A stretch of 64,000 nt of DNA from Catonia carolina (lineage: Eukaryota > Arthropoda > Insecta > Hemiptera > Achilidae). Of this stretch, positions 59,446 through 64,000 are shown piece by piece. The notes under the pieces were generated by a model, which was not told the origin of the DNA, did no database searches, and saw only the letters and a program-made list of their open reading frames with translations. Numbering within the stretch: the first letter of the stretch is position 1; every line of letters begins with the position of its first letter. The stretch covers positions 106,442,969 through 106,506,968 of the forward strand of contig JAQMRL010000003.1 of the NCBI GenBank assembly GCA_035578175.1, written 5' to 3'. A program made the translations under genes and the position numbers.

Positions 59446-59502
59446 ATCTTCTTTGTTTTACGTATAGATTATATTATAATCTATCTGTAAAACAAAGAAG
59501 AT
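59446..59502. repeat. 57-bp near-perfect hairpin
   Basis: Arms 59446-59473 and 59475-59502 pair over 28 positions with two mismatches, around a single central base. The arms start ATCTTCTTTGTTTTAC. Confidence 0.85.
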
Positions 59503-60579
59503 GCTTCTAGTTATCTTACGAGGAGATTAAAATATAGTCATCATTAGTAATGTTAGAGTTTATTATCCAGCAACTCACGCGCTAATTTAAACATTAAAAT
59601 AATTTTATATTTATTTTGTACATAATACACATCCAATACATTTTACGCACGCAAGGCACATCTGACCTAACTGATTTTTGTTTCAGGTATAATTTTCTTG
59701 TGTTCTAAAGTAGAAGATGTTTTGTTCTTAAGATACACCAATTGGGTAAATATAATATTAAATAATTAATATTAAATTTAGTTAACCTGATTCGATTAAT
59801 AATAAAATAACGATAAATTAATTGCGCAAAGTTTTAGTTAATACTCAGTAGATATAACTGGGAAAAGGAAACCCGTTTTTTGAGGATGACTTTGACCCGA
59901 GAAATGGTTGCGTGAACACCGCAGCAGAAGCAGTTTCCTGATAATCCATCATCGCCTACCGTGTATCCGATACTGTCCTAACCTATTCTTGCGACACAAT
60001 GTATGTTTGTTTGTACGTGTGTAAGTATGTTTGTAGTGTATTACTCCTCTCTTATATTTTTATTTTCTTTCATTTAATTTATATGTAATTAATCACATTG
60101 TATGCATAATATTGTTTTGTATAATAAAACTGTATCTTGTAATTTTACATAAATGTTTTGTCTATATAAATAAACCAAATTTACTGTAGGCAGCGTTAAA
60201 GACGCAAAGGTAGACAGGCTTCCTTTTGTAATTAAAGAGAAAAATTATATAAAATTTGTGAGCTGTTTAATACTAACCTTACAATTTCTTTGACATTTAT
60301 TTTATAGGGGGTCCGATACAAACGGGTGTCAGATGAGCTGGGCTCAAACTTATAAAGTTTTTTTAAGTAGTGTACTTATCAAATAGTTTATAAAGCTACA
60401 CTTAGGTAAATTTAACATAGAAAATAATAATAGCAATTGAAAATACTAATCTTTAAAAGTAAGAGTAGTATTAGAGTTATATCGTAAAATATTTACGGTA
60501 TTGTTACTGTTAGAAAATATGTGTAGCCATTAGGTTTTATTTTTTTAATGTATAAATAATATAATCCATAAGTACAGAG
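59503..60579. other. AT-rich, no gene recognised
   Basis: Balanced patch at 59870-60010 unassigned. Confidence 0.4.
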
Positions 60580-60761
60580 AATTTTTTAATCCTGTTACCC
60601 AATTTTGTTAATGTCCGGTATTTTTTGTTTAAGAAAGGGAAATTTTGTTTTGTGACACAAAGTTTGTAGCCCTACTCAACCGGTATATATACGGTAGTGT
60701 GAATTGATTCTCCTTGAGATGTGTAAAATTTTGCGCTGTTTCCGATCGTGTTATGAACAGA

Positions 60762-60980
60762 ATGTCTTTTATCCTAGAACAACGGGTTTTCATTCTTAAA
60801 CAATACTTTGTTACGAAATCGTACGTGAGTGTAAACGAATCATTTTAAATTAAATTTATTGGTGTTCCTCCACCAGAAAAAAAGACAATTTCTAGGCTAA
60901 CAAACCGATTTTAAGAGACAGGTAGTATTTGCAACAGAAAACGTAGTGGTCGACTCTCTTGATAGATGATGTTTAAGAGA
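60762..60980 (+). pseudogene. Transposase N-terminus, left arm
   Basis: From ATG at 60762: 'MSFILEQRVFILKQYF', then a stop soon after 'NESF'. In shifted frames it continues as 'IGVPPPEKKTISRLTNRF' and 'ETGSICNRKRSGRLS'. This is the helix-turn-helix DNA-binding start of a Tc1/mariner-like transposase group common in insects. No catalytic domain. Confidence 0.7.
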
Positions 60981-60999
60981 ATGTGAAAACACTAGCTGT

Positions 61000-61154
61000 C
61001 TCTCGAAATCGGTTTGTTAGCCAAGAAATTGACATTTTTCTGGTGGAGGAACACCAACAAATTTAAATTAAAAAGATTTTTTTACACTCGCGTACGATTT
61101 CGTAGCGAAATATTGTTTAAGAATGAAAACCCGTTGTTCTAGAGTAAAAGACAT
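61000..61154 (-). pseudogene. Transposase N-terminus, right arm
   Basis: From ATG at 61154 on the minus strand: 'MSFTLEQRVFILKQYFATKS' followed by 'YASVKKSF', then a stop; 'FVGVPPPEK' follows in a shifted frame. Better preserved than the left arm. Frame upstream of this Met (to 61283) is untranslated leader read through. Confidence 0.72.
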
Positions 61155-61307
61155 TGTGTTCGTAACACTACCGGAAAGTGCACAAATTTTACACAGCTCA
61201 AGGAGAATCAACTCACACTGCCGGTTGAGTAGAGCTAAAACGAAATTTCCCTTTCTTAGAAAAAAATTACCAGACACTAACAATTGGGTAACAGGCCTTA
61301 AAAAATC

Positions 61308-61872
61308 ACTCTTTTATTTCAGACTGAATAAAATTGTTCGTTAGTCTAAGACTAGTAAAGTAAGGACTAGTTAAAATATTATTATATTTTTAAAAAAATC
61401 ATAAAATAATAAGTTTCAAAAAAATAAAAAATTTAAATTATCGTAGGTAGTCTAGTAGTCTAAGGGAACTGAGTCTTAATTTTTGAAAACTTGTTTAAAA
61501 CATTTGAGTTTGAATTAGGAAATGCACAACCATTTAAGTTAGTTCAATCACTTTGATGTAATGACTAATTACCTTAAGTACTTTTCTTTATTTAATTACC
61601 TTAATTACCTAGTACCTTATTAGTTAGACATAATATTTTAGTGTTGTGGTTACTTTTTTTATTATCTTTAACATCTCTTTTTACAATATTGTAAAATTAT
61701 AACTCGAATATTTTTTAAAAGAAATATGGTATATGTTCTAGTAAAAATGGTACAATTTTATGATATTAAATTTAGAAAATGTATTTTATTTAAATATTTC
61801 TGACAAATCAAGTCTCTATTCTACAATCTTTGCAGTCGCTTTGGTGGATATTCAGGAATTAATCTTGCAATT
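61308..61872. other. AT-rich, no recognisable feature
   Basis: Nothing recognised. Confidence 0.4.
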
Positions 61873-62039
61873 TGTCGTTCAACTCATTAGCGCAACTGGC
61901 TCCTACGCCGGGGTCCCGGGTTCGATTCCCGGTCAGGTCTGCCATTGTTTCATCACTCATTTTCATCTATCATCCTTCTCACCGTCTGCATTAGCAGTAC
62001 CTAATTGCAAAACAGTCGGACGTTAAACAAAAAAAAAAA
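61873..62039 (+). repeat. tRNA-headed SINE, second type (S2), with A tail
   Basis: 'CTCATTAGCGCAACTGGCTC' stands for the A-box side, B-box 'GGTTCGATTCC' at 61919-61929, the 'CGGTCAGGTCTG' junction, a body ending 'CAGTCGGACGTTAAAC' and an A-run (62028-62038). The head matches the minus-strand S2 piece at 2.4 kb. An 88-codon frame passes through it by chance. Confidence 0.8.
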
Positions 62040-64000
62040 TCATTAAGATTGTCGGTTAGTCTGTTGTAGAATCATGTGTAACTTGTGCGTATTTTCTCTT
62101 TAAGGAAAGTTTGAGGTCATCGTGATTAATTGTGTTGCTTACGTAAGATGGTGCACCATAACAGGTCGGGGAAGTTTAAATGCTTGTAACTTTTAGATAT
62201 TATTACATTTGACAGAGCCCAAAATTATTTGAATTTTAAAAAGCCAAAATAGGTTTAATAAAGTTTTGTATGTAACTCGTCGTAGAGATAGTTTGCCAAT
62301 TAGTCGGGTAAGTTCTTTAAACTTTGAATTCAGAATCATTCGTTTCGTTTAAGAAGGCTTTAGGTAATTAAATTTTTACAGATAAAATAATAAATATAAC
62401 TAGTAATTAATTTTTAACTAGTTGTACATCAATCTTTATTTTTAAATTAATTCAACCTGTATAAGTATTTACAGACAATAATAAAAATATTAAAATAAAA
62501 TATTTATTGAACCTAAATTTTACCGTTACATATTATATACTAAAGATATTTGCATATTATTTTGCATGATATGAAAGAATTGAATATGAAGCTGAAAATT
62601 CCACTAACTAATTTATATTTTAATAATTTAACATTTATGGCACAGTATTTCACATTTTTAATACAATTTGTAAACAGGAAAATTATTAAACATTTCTGTG
62701 GATTTGAAATCTAAGGTTAATATAGTCTACTCTAAGTATAGGTTTTTTTTAATTAGTATTCTGAAAATACTGTTTCAAAAGTTTTATTTAAAGTGGAATT
62801 CTATTAATATTTTTTGTAAATTTTTGTTTACACAAGATTCGAAAATATCAATTCTGTTTTTGTTTAATTTTTCTCTTATTTCTTTCAGGCCCGAGTTTGT
62901 TATAATGAAATAATGGTTTTTCCCATTTATTAAATACATTTCCCATATTTCTGCTCGCATGTTTTGTTTATTCTGTTGATATTAGAACAGTACTTCAACA
63001 TTTTCCCCATTTTCTTCTTCTCCTTACTTCTGCACATATAACATTTCCTTCCTTCTCCTATCATAACTTATCGGAAAATTCAATTTCCGTAAATATGGAA
63101 CTGAAGACTGTTTGTGAAAGTCATCTAGAACAAAATTGTGTTTCAATTTCATCGTGACGTGCTCTATAAGTTTGTATAAAGAAAAGTTTAAAGTTAGGCA
63201 ACTTAATACGAAAATATTTATGTATTTTGGGTATATACTTTTTTACTTAATAACCATAATTTTGATAGAATTCAATATTAAACATCAAAAACTAATTCAG
63301 AAATAACAAGTTATTACAGTTGGAAAATTATCAGTGCCTCATCTTTAACATGGCTATCGACCCAGTTCAGTCCATCTACTGAGTAGACATACGACGTAAA
63401 TAGTTGGGTGTATATTTTTAATTTCATGTATATATATATATACTGTATATATCCACGTCAAAGATTCTGCATAATAAAACATACAGGGTAATTGTTGGAA
63501 ATAAGGGTTCCCGATAACGAAATAAAAGAAAAAAATAACAAAGAATAAATCATAAAACAACAGCCTCACTAATATTGTTTTATGAGTCCTTAACCGTTAA
63601 TAATACGCTATTAATATTTTGACAGATTTTGAAAAAATACCCACTATATACTGTAAATTTTTGATTAAAACGCATTTTTACGAATAATAAATATTTAATT
63701 AAACTACTTACATACTTGTTTAGTTAGTGCACATTATAATCTTTGTAAGAAACGAAGTGCACAAAAAATGTGGCGTACATGTGGTTTTAATCAATTACAG
63801 AGGTTTTGTTAAGCACCTCTGTTTCACCATCCTCTAATAAAAAAAAGAAAATTTTTCAACCCAAATCCTCTTCACGTCTCTCTCTCTCTCTCTCGCTAAA
63901 CCATTTTCTTTCCAATTCAAACACTACTGAACCCATCATTTCTCTTTTGGTCTACCCCTTCGTCTTTTCCTTTCATGTCTAAGTACATCTCCTTTTAAGC
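62040..64000. other. AT-rich, no gene recognised
   Basis: Contains (AT)n at about 63427-63449, a pyrimidine-rich stretch at 63003-63060 and (TC)n at 63877-63894. Frames at 62698-62913 (+) and 63354-63569 (-) carry no recognised motif. Confidence 0.45.

Larger units (their letters stand above)
60580..61307. mobile_element. Mariner-derived hairpin made of two 5' ends
   Basis: ATTTTTTAA..CCTGTTACCCAA at the left and its inverse at the right start arms of ~340 bp (60580-60926 and 60990-61307). Each contains the transposon terminus, a 5' untranslated part and the first codons of a transposase. The arms differ by several substitutions and indels, including an extra segment in the left arm near 60655. 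The 60927-60989 centre continues the left copy only. Confidence 0.82.

Noticed and set aside
61873..61945. Functional tRNA gene
   Set aside because: Good B-box but no matching acceptor stem and a SINE body with A tail follows.

Overview
The window is eukaryotic, AT-rich DNA. It has no operons, no ribosome-binding sites and no long open frames, but many microsatellites and many decayed transposable elements. The repeat content (tRNA-headed SINEs, RTE-like and Jockey-like LINE tails with 'GRPRKRW' or 'EYLGHVMRN' motifs, Tc1/mariner relatives, an LTR-like block with TATA box and TCAGT initiators) points to an insect genome, plausibly hemipteran. The species is inferred, not proven. I found no intact host protein gene. 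The window looks like intergenic or deep intronic sequence, and nearly every longer open frame is a shadow of a repeat.

Layout. 1-13 kb: pieces of a ~390 bp retroposon family (called A here), tRNA-like SINEs, one copy of a second repeat (family C) and two decayed RTE-like LINE tails. 13.2-13.9 kb: a hairpin made from two copies of the 3' end of a mariner-like transposon, with 228 bp arms that match throughout by eye. 17-25 kb: SINEs, two complete A copies, a ~950 bp repeat with central (GT)n (family B) and an Arg-rich reading frame ending beside a poly(A)-like run. 25.1-27.8 kb: a TA-flanked mariner relative, then a palindromic B derivative. 28.7-34.3 kb: an A copy, an LTR-like block whose promoter segment is present three times in tandem, two copies of a TTAA-flanked element (family D) and a LINE piece. 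34.5-44.5 kb: A copies (one inside a C copy, giving a filled and an empty site), a Jockey-like fragment, a terminal-inverted-repeat element, a second B palindrome and a nested A/LINE/D cluster. 46-50.8 kb: a B copy ending in (CA)n, a 61-bp-period tandem array, a LINE fragment and two terminal-inverted-repeat elements. 54.6-64 kb: a Jockey-like pseudogene, an RFX-type X-box palindrome, an A copy, an RTE-like tail, a second mariner-derived hairpin (two 5' ends) and a SINE.

Family A mobilises in trans by retrotransposition: seven copies have target-site duplications of 6-11 bp and an AAC-type tail. The most unusual theme is that four separate elements are end-to-end inverted dimers of a single transposon end: mariner 3'-3', mariner 5'-5', and B left-left and right-right. 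All could fold into long hairpins. Coordinates of repeat boundaries are usually good to a few bases where a target duplication is named, and to tens of bases otherwise.
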